A stretch of 64,000 nt of DNA from NCBI RefSeq assembly GCF_008974265.1, contig NZ_BKZW01000001.1:3658001-3722000 (forward strand). Direction: 5' to 3'. This document shows, piece by piece, positions 53,955 to 63,713 of the stretch. Position numbers and translations under genes: made by a program. Positions within the stretch are counted from its first letter, which is position 1, and every line of letters begins with the position of its first letter. The DNA comes from Dictyobacter vulcani (GTDB lineage Bacteria; Chloroflexota; Ktedonobacteria; Ktedonobacterales; Ktedonobacteraceae). The notes beneath the pieces were generated by a model. That model had not been told where the DNA came from and did not search any database. It saw only the letters and a program-made list of their open reading frames with translations.

Positions 53955-55112
53955 GTGAGCATATTTACTTTTATGGATGAAATGCAGGAAAACAAGGACG
54001 TCGAGCAGCCTCATATTTATATTTATGATTGTGCCTTTACCCAGGTTGCTCAGGGCAAGGATTATATTGTGTACCAGGCATGCGAGCCGCGTACACTTGG
54101 AGAGATGAAGATTGACCTTTTTCTTGAGTATGTTTCTGATAAAGGATGGTGGGGAGCTATACGTTTGAATGGACGTTTTATCATTCAACTGAAGCTTTCC
54201 TCTCAAGCTCTTTTTCCCACCTCTGAGATTGCGTTTCTGGTAACCGAAGAATTTCTTGCCGAGGAACACCGTGTGCATGAAGCGTTCAAAGATATGAAAG
54301 AGCAGAAACAAGCTCGTCAAATCTTCCATCATGTCCCACCCAGGCCAGTCGACGTTGATCCAGAGCGTTATTTTTCTCCTTCAGTGCTGGAAGTGAACGG
54401 AATCCTTTTTACCCTGTATCATCTCACCAATACTGAGGCCGCCTATCGACCCTGGGAACGTAGGCGCGTGGCAGAGGCAGCTATTGGTTTACGGCTGGCA
54501 CATGTCTATGGAAAAGGGTGGGGAGCCCTCATCCTTTTTTCGGAGACACAGAGTGTGGAATTTGAGCCAGCAGCCGATCAACTGTTTCTCACCCCAGAGC
54601 ACGCCCTGGAAACGCTGCTTGCATTCTGTGCTGAGGAAGAGAGTGTGCACAGCCTTGTTCAACAACTTGGAAAGATTGATTCCCAAGATTCCATTGTCAT
54701 CACGCGTGGTAGTGTGCCATCTGTGCCTGCCAGGCCTCCTTTACGGATTGATCATAGAGACTTTGTGTGGCAAAAGCAGATGAGTGAGGGGCAACTTTAT
54801 CAGGCGAAACAGGCTATGCGAGTCAATTTTCATAAAGTCTATGTCCAACTGATAGAGACGTGGCGGAAAGGATGGCTAGCCGGGGTGCAATTCCGCGATA
54901 TCTCAGGCATCTATTTTGAGAAAGATGAAAACGTTGGATTTGCGACCCCAGAAGAAGCGTTTGCTGCGGCCCAACACTTTATTGCGCTAAAAACAGAAGG
55001 CTGGCGTATGCTGTACCATGCTCACAATACAAGGATCGCGCTGCAATGCCGGATTGGTCGATATGACCAGCTCATATCGATTAGCACAACGAGGGAAGTC
55101 TCTGACCAGTAA
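53955..55112 (+). CDS. Hypothetical protein of three divergent repeats
   Basis: 385 residues from a GTG (an ATG lies six codons in). Three repeats of about 120 residues can be aligned by eye. Each has a strand with an aromatic/Val start, a K-G-W-x-A segment (DKGWWGAIRLNG, GKGWGALILFSE, RKGWLAGVQFRD), and an F-x-T-P/S-E-x-A helix (LFPTSEIAFL, LFLTPEHALETLL, GFATPEEAFAAA). No known family. There is no signal peptide or membrane segment. The repeat form suggests a binding scaffold. Confidence 0.75.
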   Translation: MSIFTFMDEMQENKDVEQPHIYIYDCAFTQVAQGKDYIVYQACEPRTLGEMKIDLFLEYVSDKGWWGAIRLNGRFIIQLKLSSQALFPTSEIAFLVTEEFLAEEHRVHEAFKDMKEQKQARQIFHHVPPRPVDVDPERYFSPSVLEVNGILFTLYHLTNTEAAYRPWERRRVAEAAIGLRLAHVYGKGWGALILFSETQSVEFEPAADQLFLTPEHALETLLAFCAEEESVHSLVQQLGKIDSQDSIVITRGSVPSVPARPPLRIDHRDFVWQKQMSEGQLYQAKQAMRVNFHKVYVQLIETWRKGWLAGVQFRDISGIYFEKDENVGFATPEEAFAAAQHFIALKTEGWRMLYHAHNTRIALQCRIGRYDQLISISTTREVSDQ

Positions 55113-55221
55113 AAGATAACCATATTGTAACAATGTAGTCCCACCATCAGAGAAGTGAAAAGTACATTACATGTTCAGTTTTTGCAGGAGCAGGTAGACA
55201 CTCTAGCATTTTTATGAGTGT

Positions 55222-55276
55222 AGAATAGAATGTATTGATTGAGTCTTTTTAAGGGTCAATCAATACATTCTATTCT
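55222..55276. repeat. Perfect 21-bp hairpin with truncated frame at its edge
   Basis: Arms 55222-55242 and 55256-55276 are exact complements with a 13-base loop containing TTTTT. It lies between convergent genes and may act as a terminator. It resembles the 49113 hairpin in sequence. A start-less frame (VLEELYELRQPEEPDD, ending at 55435) begins at its right arm. Confidence 0.6.
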
Positions 55277-55391
55277 GTCCTGGAGGAGCTTTACGAGCTA
55301 CGACAACCTGAGGAACCAGATGATGTTGGACTCAATCCTTGCTTGTATGCTCGTTTGGAAAAGAAAAAGAGCCAGCTGGACTTGCAACCAG

Positions 55392-56321
55392 TTACTTCTG
55401 AAATGCCCAATCAGGCAATACTTCTCTCGCTTTGAGCCATGCAGGGGGAATGGGATCTTTGCTCGAGAGTGCTATGATTCCCCCAACCATCGCACAGTTC
55501 GTGTCGATATCTCCTAGTCCACTGAGTGTGAACCAGAGAGCCTCTTCGTAGCTTTGGAGGTGTTGTCCAGCACACCAGAGCACAAAGGGAACGGTATCCT
55601 GCGCTGAAATAGCTGAACCATTCCCCAATATAGAGATCGCTTCTTGAATAGGTGTTGTGCTGGAAAGGTTACGCGCCCGGCGAAGAGCGGTGCCTACTTC
55701 GCTCTCTGGTAGAGTAGGTAATACCAGGTCAAGAAACTCCGTATGCGTGAGATTCTCACTTGTGCCTCGCAATCGCCACGCCCAAGCTGCTGCGACGGCA
55801 ATGGCTATTGCCCCAGCAACGCCTTCGGGATGGGTATGTGTCACTTCGGCAGAGCGTTTTGCTTGCTCAACCACCAGGTCGAGCGAATCGGCAAAATAGG
55901 CACCCAGCGGAGCCACGCGCATCGCTGCGCCATTGCCGAAAGATCCCTGACCGGAGAAGAGGTGTTTGGCAGAATCTTTCCAGGACTGGCCCTCGCCTAT
56001 CTTTCGAAGTAGCCCGTGCATCGCTTCGCCATAGCCACGTGAAGCATCGTAATAGCGGGCAAAGCTCGAGGCCAGATGATCCTGGTCAATCGTTCCATAA
56101 TGGTGCAGCGTGGAAAAGAGCGAAAGAGCCATCTCCGTATCGTCCGTATAGTACCAGGGAGGGGAAGGGAGCATCCGTGCAGCAATCAAATCAGGAGCGA
56201 TGGTCGCGCTTAGCGAATCAACAAAGTAATGATCTCCGAGCGCGTCACCGACCGAGAGACCTTCTAAAGAACAAGCAGCACGTGTTAGTGGTTCATCATG
56301 AGGAAACCGTTTCAAGGTCAA
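55392..56321 (-). CDS. ADP-ribosylglycohydrolase family protein
   Basis: 309 residues. The metal-binding landmarks are GLSVGDALGDHY, WYYTDDTEMALSL and near the C-terminus SGLGDIDTNCAMVGGI, as in DraG/ARH enzymes that remove ADP-ribose from proteins or nucleic acids through a dinuclear Mg site. AMRVAPLGAYF and ITHTHPEG-like HTHPEGVAGA are also present. The start is TTG at 56321 with AAAGGAT just before. No ADP-ribosyltransferase gene is nearby, so the target is unknown. Confidence 0.93.
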   Translation of the reverse strand: MTLKRFPHDEPLTRAACSLEGLSVGDALGDHYFVDSLSATIAPDLIAARMLPSPPWYYTDDTEMALSLFSTLHHYGTIDQDHLASSFARYYDASRGYGEAMHGLLRKIGEGQSWKDSAKHLFSGQGSFGNGAAMRVAPLGAYFADSLDLVVEQAKRSAEVTHTHPEGVAGAIAIAVAAAWAWRLRGTSENLTHTEFLDLVLPTLPESEVGTALRRARNLSSTTPIQEAISILGNGSAISAQDTVPFVLWCAGQHLQSYEEALWFTLSGLGDIDTNCAMVGGIIALSSKDPIPPAWLKAREVLPDWAFQK

Positions 56322-56554
56322 CTATCCTTTCACTTCTGCTAAGTATACTACCCGGACGCTACGTCGTCTCATGTTCCTTCGCTCGGTGCCCTCGACTCCA
56401 CAGGATACTCCCGGCTAGTTTGACCTCTGTTGTTCTCAGCCTGCTCCCTCAGGCGATAAAGAGCAAGATCCGAGAAGTTTTTTCAGATCAGAGTGCTACA
56501 CTGTTTTTACTTACTAGAGGGAAACAGCAGTTGATCCACAAAAGAGGAAACCCT

Positions 56555-57346
56555 ATGAGAACAGTCATTTCTAAAGATGGCACTCCCATTGCATTCGATC
56601 AGTCAGGTCAGGGACCCGCACTCATTCTGGTGGCTGGAGCACTTTGTGCTCGATTATCCTGGTCTGGGCCGGAGCTCGCCAAACTCCTTGCGCCATACTT
56701 TACGGTCTATAACTACGACCGTCGAGGGCGAGGTGACAGCGGAGATACCAGGCCATATGCCGTCATGCGTGAAATTGAGGACATTGAGGTATTGATTGAC
56801 GAGGCTGGCGGGGCGGCGTACCTGTATGGTCATTCCTCGGGGGCCGCTCTTGCTCTTGAAGCAGCCGTAACGCTTGGTGAGAAGGTCAAGAAACTTGCCA
56901 TGTATGAGGCTCCTTACAATGATGCGAGTGAGGCGAAGCTTGCATGGAGAGCATACATTCAACACCTTACAGCGCTGTTAGCAGCAGATCGCCGTGGCGA
57001 TGCCGTGGCGTTATTTATGGCGTTGGTTGGGACGCCAACTGATCAGATTGAAGCCATGCGTCATACACCGGCCTGGCCCCCGCTTGAGGCGATAGCGCCG
57101 ACGCTTGCCTATGACCACACCGCTATTCTGGGCAATGATGGGGCGGTGCCTATCGAACGAGCCGCGCAGGTGCGTGTGCCAACGCTGGTCATGAGCGGTG
57201 GCGCAAGTTATCCCTTTATGTATGAGACAGCGCGAACGCTCTCGAAAACGATACCTCATGCGCAGTTGCGAACACTGGAAGGTCAAGGCCACGCCCTCGC
57301 TGACGACATTCTCGCCCCCGTATTGAGAGCGTTCTTCCTTGGATGA
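56555..57346 (+). CDS. Alpha/beta hydrolase
   Basis: 263 residues from the ATG at 56555 (AAGAGGAAA upstream); the frame running back to 55760 is antisense to the glycohydrolase. The fold shows PALILVAGALCARLSW (oxyanion strand), YNYDRRGRGDSGD, the nucleophile elbow YGHSSGAAL (Ser), TLVMSGGASYPF and the final His in EGQGHALADD. Esterase, lipase or related hydrolase; substrate not predictable. A terminator follows. Confidence 0.92.
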   Translation: MRTVISKDGTPIAFDQSGQGPALILVAGALCARLSWSGPELAKLLAPYFTVYNYDRRGRGDSGDTRPYAVMREIEDIEVLIDEAGGAAYLYGHSSGAALALEAAVTLGEKVKKLAMYEAPYNDASEAKLAWRAYIQHLTALLAADRRGDAVALFMALVGTPTDQIEAMRHTPAWPPLEAIAPTLAYDHTAILGNDGAVPIERAAQVRVPTLVMSGGASYPFMYETARTLSKTIPHAQLRTLEGQGHALADDILAPVLRAFFLG

Positions 57347-57377
57347 GGCAGTCCCAATTGAACACATTGACTGTTAT

Positions 57378-57413
57378 TGCCCGCTTCCATGCGGGCACTT
57401 TCATTTTTTGTGC
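57378..57413 (+). terminator. Rho-independent terminator of the hydrolase gene
   Basis: TGCCCGC (57378-57384) pairs with GCGGGCA (57391-57397) around a six-base loop and is followed by CTTTCATTTTTT. Confidence 0.75.
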
Positions 57414-57437
57414 ACCGATGATTGCCTTTTTTTCAGC

Positions 57438-58634
57438 TCATTGCCAGCAACAGGCGTCGTGTTCAGATGCTGCGGTCGTGAAGAGACCGTTCAGCCGTGT
57501 GACGGCCTGCGCTTGCAAGGATGGCAGGACATGTGAATAGGTATCCAGTGTCATGCTAATAGTGCTGTGGCCGAGCAGTTCCTGGACGATCTTTGGATGT
57601 ATGTCCATGGTGAGGAGCAGGGTTGCTGCACTGTGACGTAGATCGTGAAAGCGAATCATGGGCAATCCCGCTTTTTGTAAGAGTGGTTTGAACGAGCGCC
57701 GCATGATATTGCTTGCTTCCAGTGGGTTGCCCAGTTGATTGCAGAATATCCAGTCCTGATCATTCCATGTTGCTCCCATCTGCAGGCGTTGTTCATGCTG
57801 GTGAACCCGATGGCGCCGGAGGGTATCAATCGCGATGTCTGTGAGATAAATGTTTCGCCGACTCTTTACCGTTTTGGGCTCATCGACGACGAAGCCCAGC
57901 CTCCCGATGCGCGCAACCGTTCTCCTGACCTGGAGCTTTTTCATGTCGGAGGAGAGATCAGCCCATTTAAGCCCCAGCAGTTCGCCCTGGCGCATGCCTG
58001 TGGTCAAGGCGAGAACATACAGGGCTTCGAGAGGATCTCCCTGTGCTATGCATAAGAAATGTTTAGCCTGCTAGGCATTGAGGACCTGCATCTCATGTCT
58101 GGGCACACGTGGGGCATCTACCGCGTCGCAGACGTTGCGCACCACCAGGCCCCAGCGAAGCGCATCGTGTAACGCACGGTGCAAGAGGCGGTGTACATGC
58201 TTCACCGTTTGTGGAGCATACCCTTTGTGCAACTCGCCGTTATACAGCCGTTGTAAGAGCTGCGGCGAGAGTTGCTGCAGCTTGACGTTGCCAATAGCGA
58301 GAATGATCTGGTGCTGTATCATGTGCTGATAGCGAATAAAAGTCCGTGGGCGCAAACGTGGTTGCGCCGTATCTTGAAGCCAGGTCTCCAGAAAAAAGGC
58401 AACCGTTTGATCTTTGCTGGCAAGCATGATGCCCTGATCTTTCAAATTATTGATTTCTCTGATGGCTTTTATTGCTTCCTTCTGTGTTGCAAAGTAGAGA
58501 TATTTCCTCCTGCCCTGGCCTATAGTGATGCTGGCAGTCCAGCGTCCATCTTTGCGCTGGTAGACGGTTCCTTCACCGTTTCCTCGCTTGCCCATAGCTT
58601 GTATGCCTCCCTTTGTATTGTTCGTGTTGGCCAC
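57438..58634 (-). pseudogene. Tyrosine integrase interrupted by an amber codon
   Basis: A single reading frame of 398 codons, broken only by TAG at 58073-58071. The sister integrase at 42432 has Glu at this point (VLNAEQAKHFL there, VLNA-stop-QAKHFL here), so GAG has become TAG. Upstream lie the GEGTVYQRKDGRW and LETWLQDTAQPRLRP domains. Downstream are TTGMRQGELLG, HDLRH, LLGHST and LDTYSHVL, all intact. The likely start is ATG 58595, or GTG 58634 next to the excisionase stop. Unless suppressed, the protein is truncated before its catalytic domain. Confidence 0.88.
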
Positions 58635-58841
58635 TTATAGCGATGCATTTTCCTGCTCTGTAATCCACTTCTGGAGGGAGTTGATGGAGATGCGTACGGA
58701 TCTTCCAAAGCGAATCACGGGAGGCCCTTTTTGTTGTGCGAGCAGTAAATAGAGCTTGGCACGAGAAAGACCAAGACTCTGGGCCGCCTGTGGAATAGTG
58801 AGGAGCAATCGGGGCACTTCAGGTGCTTGTGCTGATGGCAT
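58635..58841 (-). CDS. AlpA/excisionase-type HTH protein
   Basis: 68 residues from the ATG at 58841 (GAAAGGA upstream); the frame runs to 59018. LLLTIPQAAQSLGLSRAKLY and GPPVIRFGRSVRISINSLQK form a winged helix-turn-helix of the excisionase (helix_turn_helix_17) type. It directly precedes the integrase, as xis genes usually do, and would set the direction of recombination or control int expression. Confidence 0.88.
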   Translation of the reverse strand: MPSAQAPEVPRLLLTIPQAAQSLGLSRAKLYLLLAQQKGPPVIRFGRSVRISINSLQKWITEQENASL

Positions 58842-59328
58842 GGGTTGAATCCTTTCATTGTTGTGATGGTTACGGGTTGTCTCTTCTCTCCATGGGTGTG
58901 ATCTCCTCACAGCGTACTTCTTTCCGACCTGGAGCACCGGGGCATGGATGGTGTAGATAGGGAGGGAGGTCTCGTGTTTGTTTACGTTACTGCAGGTGTG
59001 CCCCGCTCTTCTCTCCATCGTTGCCTCTCTGCTGCCGCTCCTTCAGTGTTACGCTCGCATTGTCTGATGATATGCTTTCTTGTTTTCATCAGGCTCAATT
59101 TGGAGATATGTCAGGAAAATAGCAATGGAGCCAGCGTGTTGGCATCGAGCTGTCATGCCGAGTTCTGTGTAAAGACATGGATGAAAAATCTCATCAAGAG
59201 AAGTTGAGACATTGGAGGGATCATACCAAGTCAGCTGAATGAGGGCCAATATTGTCCACATAGGGGTATATACTCCGTATGAGTTCGCCAACAGGTGATG
59301 AGCGAACCTGAGAGAGGAGTGAAAAGAC
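58842..59328. other. Intergenic, no supported gene
   Basis: No convincing gene on either strand. It must carry the promoters for the excisionase and for the DUF1579-like gene. A motif-less 87-codon frame at 58944-59207 is not supported. Confidence 0.35.
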
Positions 59329-59817
59329 ATGGATCAAAACACTGGTTTGCACGACTTTGATTTTTTTCACGGCTCATGGACGACGCAGAATAAGCGGAGA
59401 ACGAACGCACTCTACCATAATCAGGAGGGCGTCTGGCAAGAATTTACCTCTACTGTTACCTGCACCCCCTACCTCGATGGTCGAGCCAATATCGACGATT
59501 TTGAGGGCACGTTGCCCGATGGCGAGGTACGCAAGGGCCTGGGGCTGCGCTCGTTCGACGAAGCGACCCAGCTCTGGTCGATTCTGTGGTTGGATAATCG
59601 CAACCCGCCAGATCTGAGCGCCGTGGTCGGCAAGTTTACCGATGGCATCGGTCTCTTCTATCAGGAAATGGAGACATTCGATGGCGTTCCCATACGTGTG
59701 CGCTTTATGTGGGATAACATCACTGAGAACACTGCACGCTGGCAACAGGCTTTCTCCTTCGACGGCGGCACAACCTGGGATACCAACTGGATCGCCGAAC
59801 ATACCCGCAAAGCCTAA
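59329..59817 (+). CDS. DUF1579-like protein
   Basis: 162 residues, GAGAGGAG upstream. HDFDFFHGSWTTQNKRR, CTPYLDGRANIDDFEG, GLGLRSFDEATQLWSILWLD and MWDNITENTARWQQAFSFDG with TNWIAEHTR follow the lipocalin-like DUF1579 pattern. Function is unknown. It stands alone. Confidence 0.8.
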   Translation: MDQNTGLHDFDFFHGSWTTQNKRRTNALYHNQEGVWQEFTSTVTCTPYLDGRANIDDFEGTLPDGEVRKGLGLRSFDEATQLWSILWLDNRNPPDLSAVVGKFTDGIGLFYQEMETFDGVPIRVRFMWDNITENTARWQQAFSFDGGTTWDTNWIAEHTRKA

Positions 59818-60824
59818 GCTCACACCTATTAGGGGTTATACCATTTTCCATGCCAGAAGAGGTTTAGCGGAGATTCTGTCATGGAAAATGGTGGTCATTC
59901 TGAAAAGATGCTGATGAGATCGTATATGTGCCAATCCCCTTTCTCTAGGCATTCCTCTCATCAGGTGATTTGATGTTGTACCGACCGTTGCTGTACGCGT
60001 CCAGTGAAAGTGCGTACGTATACAGCACGCATGTGTATATAACACTTGAAAGAGTCAGAGTCCCGTTATTGTCCATGAAAAGGTGGACTCTGTACCGTAC
60101 AAACCTGTATGCGGCGTTTTTCAGGCTCGTAGTGCATTGAGGGGTGGAATGTATTCCCGCATCTCGTGAAGACATGCAGTGAGATCCTCTCGGTTGGACT
60201 GAGCGCGAATAACCTACAGCTCTGCTGCCCCTGTGTTGCCTCTGTATTCCCCCACGGTGATTGTTATGCTAGTAGCGTAACAGTCTGGCGTATGACTCCT
60301 CATCTTTAGGAAAGGAGCTGGCCATATGTTTCACGATACTGTGCGATGTGTACAGTTTTACCATGTGGAGTTTCTCGTCCACCTTTGGGTTCAATTCGCT
60401 CCTGCTTTTGTATGCCTTGTGGGCATAGGAGAGATCATGTCGAGCTGGCTTTGGCACACAAAGAAACTGAGAGTGGTAATGGTACTGGCGGCGTCGCTCC
60501 CCGGTTCCATCTGTATGAGGGTGGGACGGTATGGTTGAGCGTGACGTGCCATGTATTGTACCTCTTTCTGTTGTTTCCTGGTAGCGTGTTTTCCTGTAGC
60601 TCTGTATCTGCTGTCCTTCTCTGCTCCTCAGGAGGAAAAGATTTTCCCCGTTTTATGGGGATATAAACAGCTTCGCTGCTAGATACTGTGTTTCGGGGCA
60701 CCGATAGATGGCACCTGAGTGATGTTAAGACCTCGCAGAATTCCTTACCCTGACCATCGTTCTCGTGGTGTGGAAAGCAGCGTATCTATGAGCATATCGA
60801 ATCTCGTTGAGAGGAGCCGGGCAG
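59818..60824. other. About 1 kb without a supported gene
   Basis: Several short frames on both strands overlap, and none has a ribosome site or recognisable motif. An imperfect repeat of CATTTTCCATG/CATGGAAAATGG occurs near 59841-59890. The stretch probably holds debris between mobile elements and the promoter of the recombinase gene. Confidence 0.4.
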
Positions 60825-61709
60825 ATGGGAAGTCGACCGAGTATCATTTACGAAACGCGTCTGTTACTGGATAGCTTGATGGCCATTGGTCAGAGTCGCT
60901 ATCAGGCAAAGCAAGAACTGCGCCGCAGCGTGCCTGAGCAGTGCTGGCCGATTGTGACCGAGAAAATCTATTCCTATAGCACGCGAAAGACCTATCAACA
61001 ACAGGTGTTTGCGTTTGTCAATTGGGCACGAGACACCTTTGGGATCCGGCGTCTGGCACACCTGTATGAGCGGCTTGATGAAGTGGCAACATGCTATCTC
61101 AGAGAGCAGGTTGCAGCCCAGAAGAGTCCCTATACCCTGGCGACGCAGCGGTCAGCCTTACGGAAAGTGTTTGGCAATCCACAGTTGGCCACTGACGTGG
61201 TCCTGCCTTCACGAGCACAAAACAAGATTACCCGCTCGCGTGCCCCGGTCAAGCAAGACACGCATTTTCAACCCGCGAACTGGCCAGCACAGATCCTGTT
61301 TGTGCAGGCAACGGGATTGCGTCGTGCCGAGCTGCGCGATCTCCTGGTCAAAGAGGTACGCTGTCATCCAGAGACAGGTCCAGTAGAAGTCTATGTCAGA
61401 AATGGGAAGGGCGGCAAAGCGAGAACGGTACCCGTCCTTGCTGAATATGAAGCGGCCATCAGAGCCCTGGTTCAGGGGCGCGATCCCAATGAGCATGTCT
61501 TTGACCATGTGCCGAAAGATATGGACGTGCAAAGTTATCGACGCGCCTCAGCACAGCAACGCTACCTGTCCCACGCGCCCGATCGCACGCTCCCACCAAC
61601 GGGCAAGCGGCTCAAGCCAACGGACTATGACTTGACGGCCACGCACCAGGTCTCACGGGCCTTAGGCCATGAGCGCAAGAGTGTGGTGCTCAATCATTAT
61701 CTTCGATGA
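60825..61709 (+). CDS. Tyrosine recombinase of a different subfamily
   Basis: 294 residues from the ATG at 60825 (GAGAGGAGCC upstream). The core-binding domain (TRKTYQQQVFAFVNWARDTF) is followed by a catalytic domain with Arg in QATGLRRAELRDL, YVRNGKGGKARTVPV (Lys hairpin), and a C-terminus THQVSRALGHERKSVVLNHY with the GH and final Tyr. The H-x-x-R box is degenerate (LTATHQVS). It is unrelated in detail to the integrases at 42432 and 57438, and probably mobilises another kind of element. The last residue is only two after the Tyr, which is unusually short. Confidence 0.85.
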   Translation: MGSRPSIIYETRLLLDSLMAIGQSRYQAKQELRRSVPEQCWPIVTEKIYSYSTRKTYQQQVFAFVNWARDTFGIRRLAHLYERLDEVATCYLREQVAAQKSPYTLATQRSALRKVFGNPQLATDVVLPSRAQNKITRSRAPVKQDTHFQPANWPAQILFVQATGLRRAELRDLLVKEVRCHPETGPVEVYVRNGKGGKARTVPVLAEYEAAIRALVQGRDPNEHVFDHVPKDMDVQSYRRASAQQRYLSHAPDRTLPPTGKRLKPTDYDLTATHQVSRALGHERKSVVLNHYLR

Positions 61710-61865
61710 GAGGTATCGTATCGTTGTGCGAGAAATAGTGGGGTGAAGATTATGGAGACGTTGCGTGCTTTGCCCATGCCTCCTCTTGACTTTCACCCTA
61801 CCTGAACGTTGTATGCTTGTGACAAGAATTGGTCATGTATCTGTATATGGGCAGGAAGAGATGAG

Positions 61866-62693
61866 ATGTTAAAAATTCGTGATTTTGCCAGGCTCGCCGA
61901 GGTGTCGATGACTACCCTGCGCTACTATGACGAGATCGGACTTCTCAAGCCGATCCAGGTCGATCCTGAGACTGGCTATCGATTTTACTCCATGGATCAG
62001 TTGCCGTCCCTGCATCGCATTCTCGCGTTCAGAGAGCTTGGACTGGGACTCACCCAGATCGTCGAGATTCTGGACGACGGCATGTCTCCTGAGGCAGTGC
62101 ACGGGATGTTGTGGCTCAGACAGGCACAACTCCAGCAGCATATCCAGGCTGAACAGGAGCAACTTGTGCGCATTGAAGCACGGCTCAGGTCTCTTGAGCA
62201 AGGCACGTGTCTACCAGCCTATGAAGTCGTGCTCAAAGCGGTCAAGCCGATCACAGGGGTCTCCCTGCACCTGACAACGACAGATGTGGCGTCTCAGGCG
62301 CACTGGATTGGTGCCATCGAGAGTATGTTGCAGCGCTCCGGGGTCAAACCCATCGATCATCTGCTCGTCCTTCATGCTGGGCGTGAGGACGAGCACACTC
62401 CGGGTTCAGTGGAAATTGTCGCACCTGTTGACGCGAGAGACGCCACGACGCTGATCACACAGAGTGAGGGACGGCTGACACGGTGCGAGTTGCCAGCGTG
62501 TCCCCACATGGCGAGTACGTTCCATCATGGACATCCCTCGCTGGCGCCGTTGGCCTATCACGCACTGGGAACCTGGATGGAAAATAATGCCTACACCATT
62601 GTTGGATCACGCCGCAAGCTTCGCCTGCGCCGGGGCGAAAATCTGGACGACGCGCTGACCGAGATCCAGTTTCCGGTTGAGAAACTGGCATGA
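61866..62693 (+). CDS. MerR-family regulator with GyrI-like effector domain
   Basis: 275 residues from the ATG at 61866 (GGAAGAGATG upstream). The MerR HTH is MLKIRDFARLAEVSMTTLRY, YDEIGLLKP and TGYRFYSMDQL. A dimerisation coiled coil follows (LRQAQLQQHIQAEQEQLVRI). The C-terminal ~130 residues form a GyrI/BltR-type ligand-binding domain. Such regulators activate a nearby gene on binding a small hydrophobic compound. The SDR gene 55 bases downstream is the likely target or cotranscript. Confidence 0.92.
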   Translation: MLKIRDFARLAEVSMTTLRYYDEIGLLKPIQVDPETGYRFYSMDQLPSLHRILAFRELGLGLTQIVEILDDGMSPEAVHGMLWLRQAQLQQHIQAEQEQLVRIEARLRSLEQGTCLPAYEVVLKAVKPITGVSLHLTTTDVASQAHWIGAIESMLQRSGVKPIDHLLVLHAGREDEHTPGSVEIVAPVDARDATTLITQSEGRLTRCELPACPHMASTFHHGHPSLAPLAYHALGTWMENNAYTIVGSRRKLRLRRGENLDDALTEIQFPVEKLA

Positions 62694-62748
62694 ACGAGAG
62701 TCGCTCAGACACGTGCGTAACCAGCAGAAGAACGAAAGGAAAACGAAT

Positions 62749-63537
62749 ATGGGAAGGTTAGCTGGCAAAATTGCGATTGTTACAGGAGCGGGACGAGGAG
62801 TAGGGCGAGCGATTGCAGAAGCGTATCTGCAAGCAGGGGCAGCAGTGACGGTGACAGCAGCACGAGAACAGGCGGAACTCGAGCAGCTTACACAACAAGG
62901 ATGGTCTGAACGCCTGCTGCCCCTGCTTGCCGATGTGACAGACCCACAAGCTTGCGAACAGGTCGTCGATCAGACGATCCAACGCTTTGGGCAGATCGAT
63001 ATTCTGGTAAATAATGCCGGTCGCGGGATGAAATACGTCAATGCATCGTTTCTCACCGAGCCTTCCCACTTTTGGGAAGTAGACCCTGCGACATGGCAGA
63101 TGATCATTGCAACCAATGTCAATGGGCCGTTCTACATGACCCGCGCCGTGGTGACACGCATGCGAGAGCAGCAGCGCACAGGAAGTATCCTCAATATCAG
63201 TGTGAATTATGAGACGATGAAGCGGCGTGGTTTCTCACCATATGGCCCCTCGAAGGCGGCGCTGGAGGCGGCCTCTGCCATCTGGGCGCAGGATCTTGCC
63301 GCTGCCGGTATTCGTGTCAATATTTTGCTCCCAGGAGGGGCAACCAACACCGGCATGCTTCCTTCAGACGTTCCCGAAGACATGAGAGCGCGCCTGCTGC
63401 AGCCAGAGATCATGAAGGCTCCGGCGGTGTTTCTCGCTTCAGATGCCTCAGCAGGGGTGACCGGTCGTCGCCTGGTGGCCACCACATGGGATATGGCGAA
63501 TCCCATGGGAACAGCGATTGCCGAGGGGATCGGATAG
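62749..63537 (+). CDS. SDR-family oxidoreductase
   Basis: 262 residues from the ATG at 62749 (GAAAGGA upstream; the frame overlaps the MerR end to 62677). A classical short-chain dehydrogenase: KIAIVTGAGRGVGRAIA (TGxxxGxG NAD(P) site), DILVNNAGRG, ILNISVNYE and the catalytic YGPSK, then RVNILLPGG. The Ser of the catalytic triad is not at its usual spacing, so the precise active site should be modelled. Substrate unknown. Adjacent to and probably controlled by the MerR regulator. Confidence 0.92.
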   Translation: MGRLAGKIAIVTGAGRGVGRAIAEAYLQAGAAVTVTAAREQAELEQLTQQGWSERLLPLLADVTDPQACEQVVDQTIQRFGQIDILVNNAGRGMKYVNASFLTEPSHFWEVDPATWQMIIATNVNGPFYMTRAVVTRMREQQRTGSILNISVNYETMKRRGFSPYGPSKAALEAASAIWAQDLAAAGIRVNILLPGGATNTGMLPSDVPEDMRARLLQPEIMKAPAVFLASDASAGVTGRRLVATTWDMANPMGTAIAEGIG

Positions 63538-63675
63538 TGTTTTCGTACCATCATCTTGCCTTCGCTCCCATGATGCAACGCTGACAGCTTTGCGGCCATG
63601 GATGTGCTGGTAAATAGACGACAACGTGATGCTGCTCCCTTGGGGTCGCGACAGAAAAAACCGCCTAAAATCCCG

Positions 63676-63713
63676 TGAAGGACATGGTATCTGGAAAGAT
63701 GTCCTTCATTTTT
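63676..63713 (+). terminator. Rho-independent terminator after the SDR gene
   Basis: TGAAGGACAT (63676-63685) pairs with ATGTCCTTCA (63699-63708) and is followed by TTTTT. Confidence 0.75.

Noticed and set aside
53745..54332. 195-codon minus frame
   Set aside because: Low-complexity composition and antisense to the three-repeat protein, which reads far better.
55760..56554. Long plus frame upstream of the alpha/beta hydrolase
   Set aside because: It is antisense to the ADP-ribosylglycohydrolase; the hydrolase has its own ATG and ribosome site at 56555.
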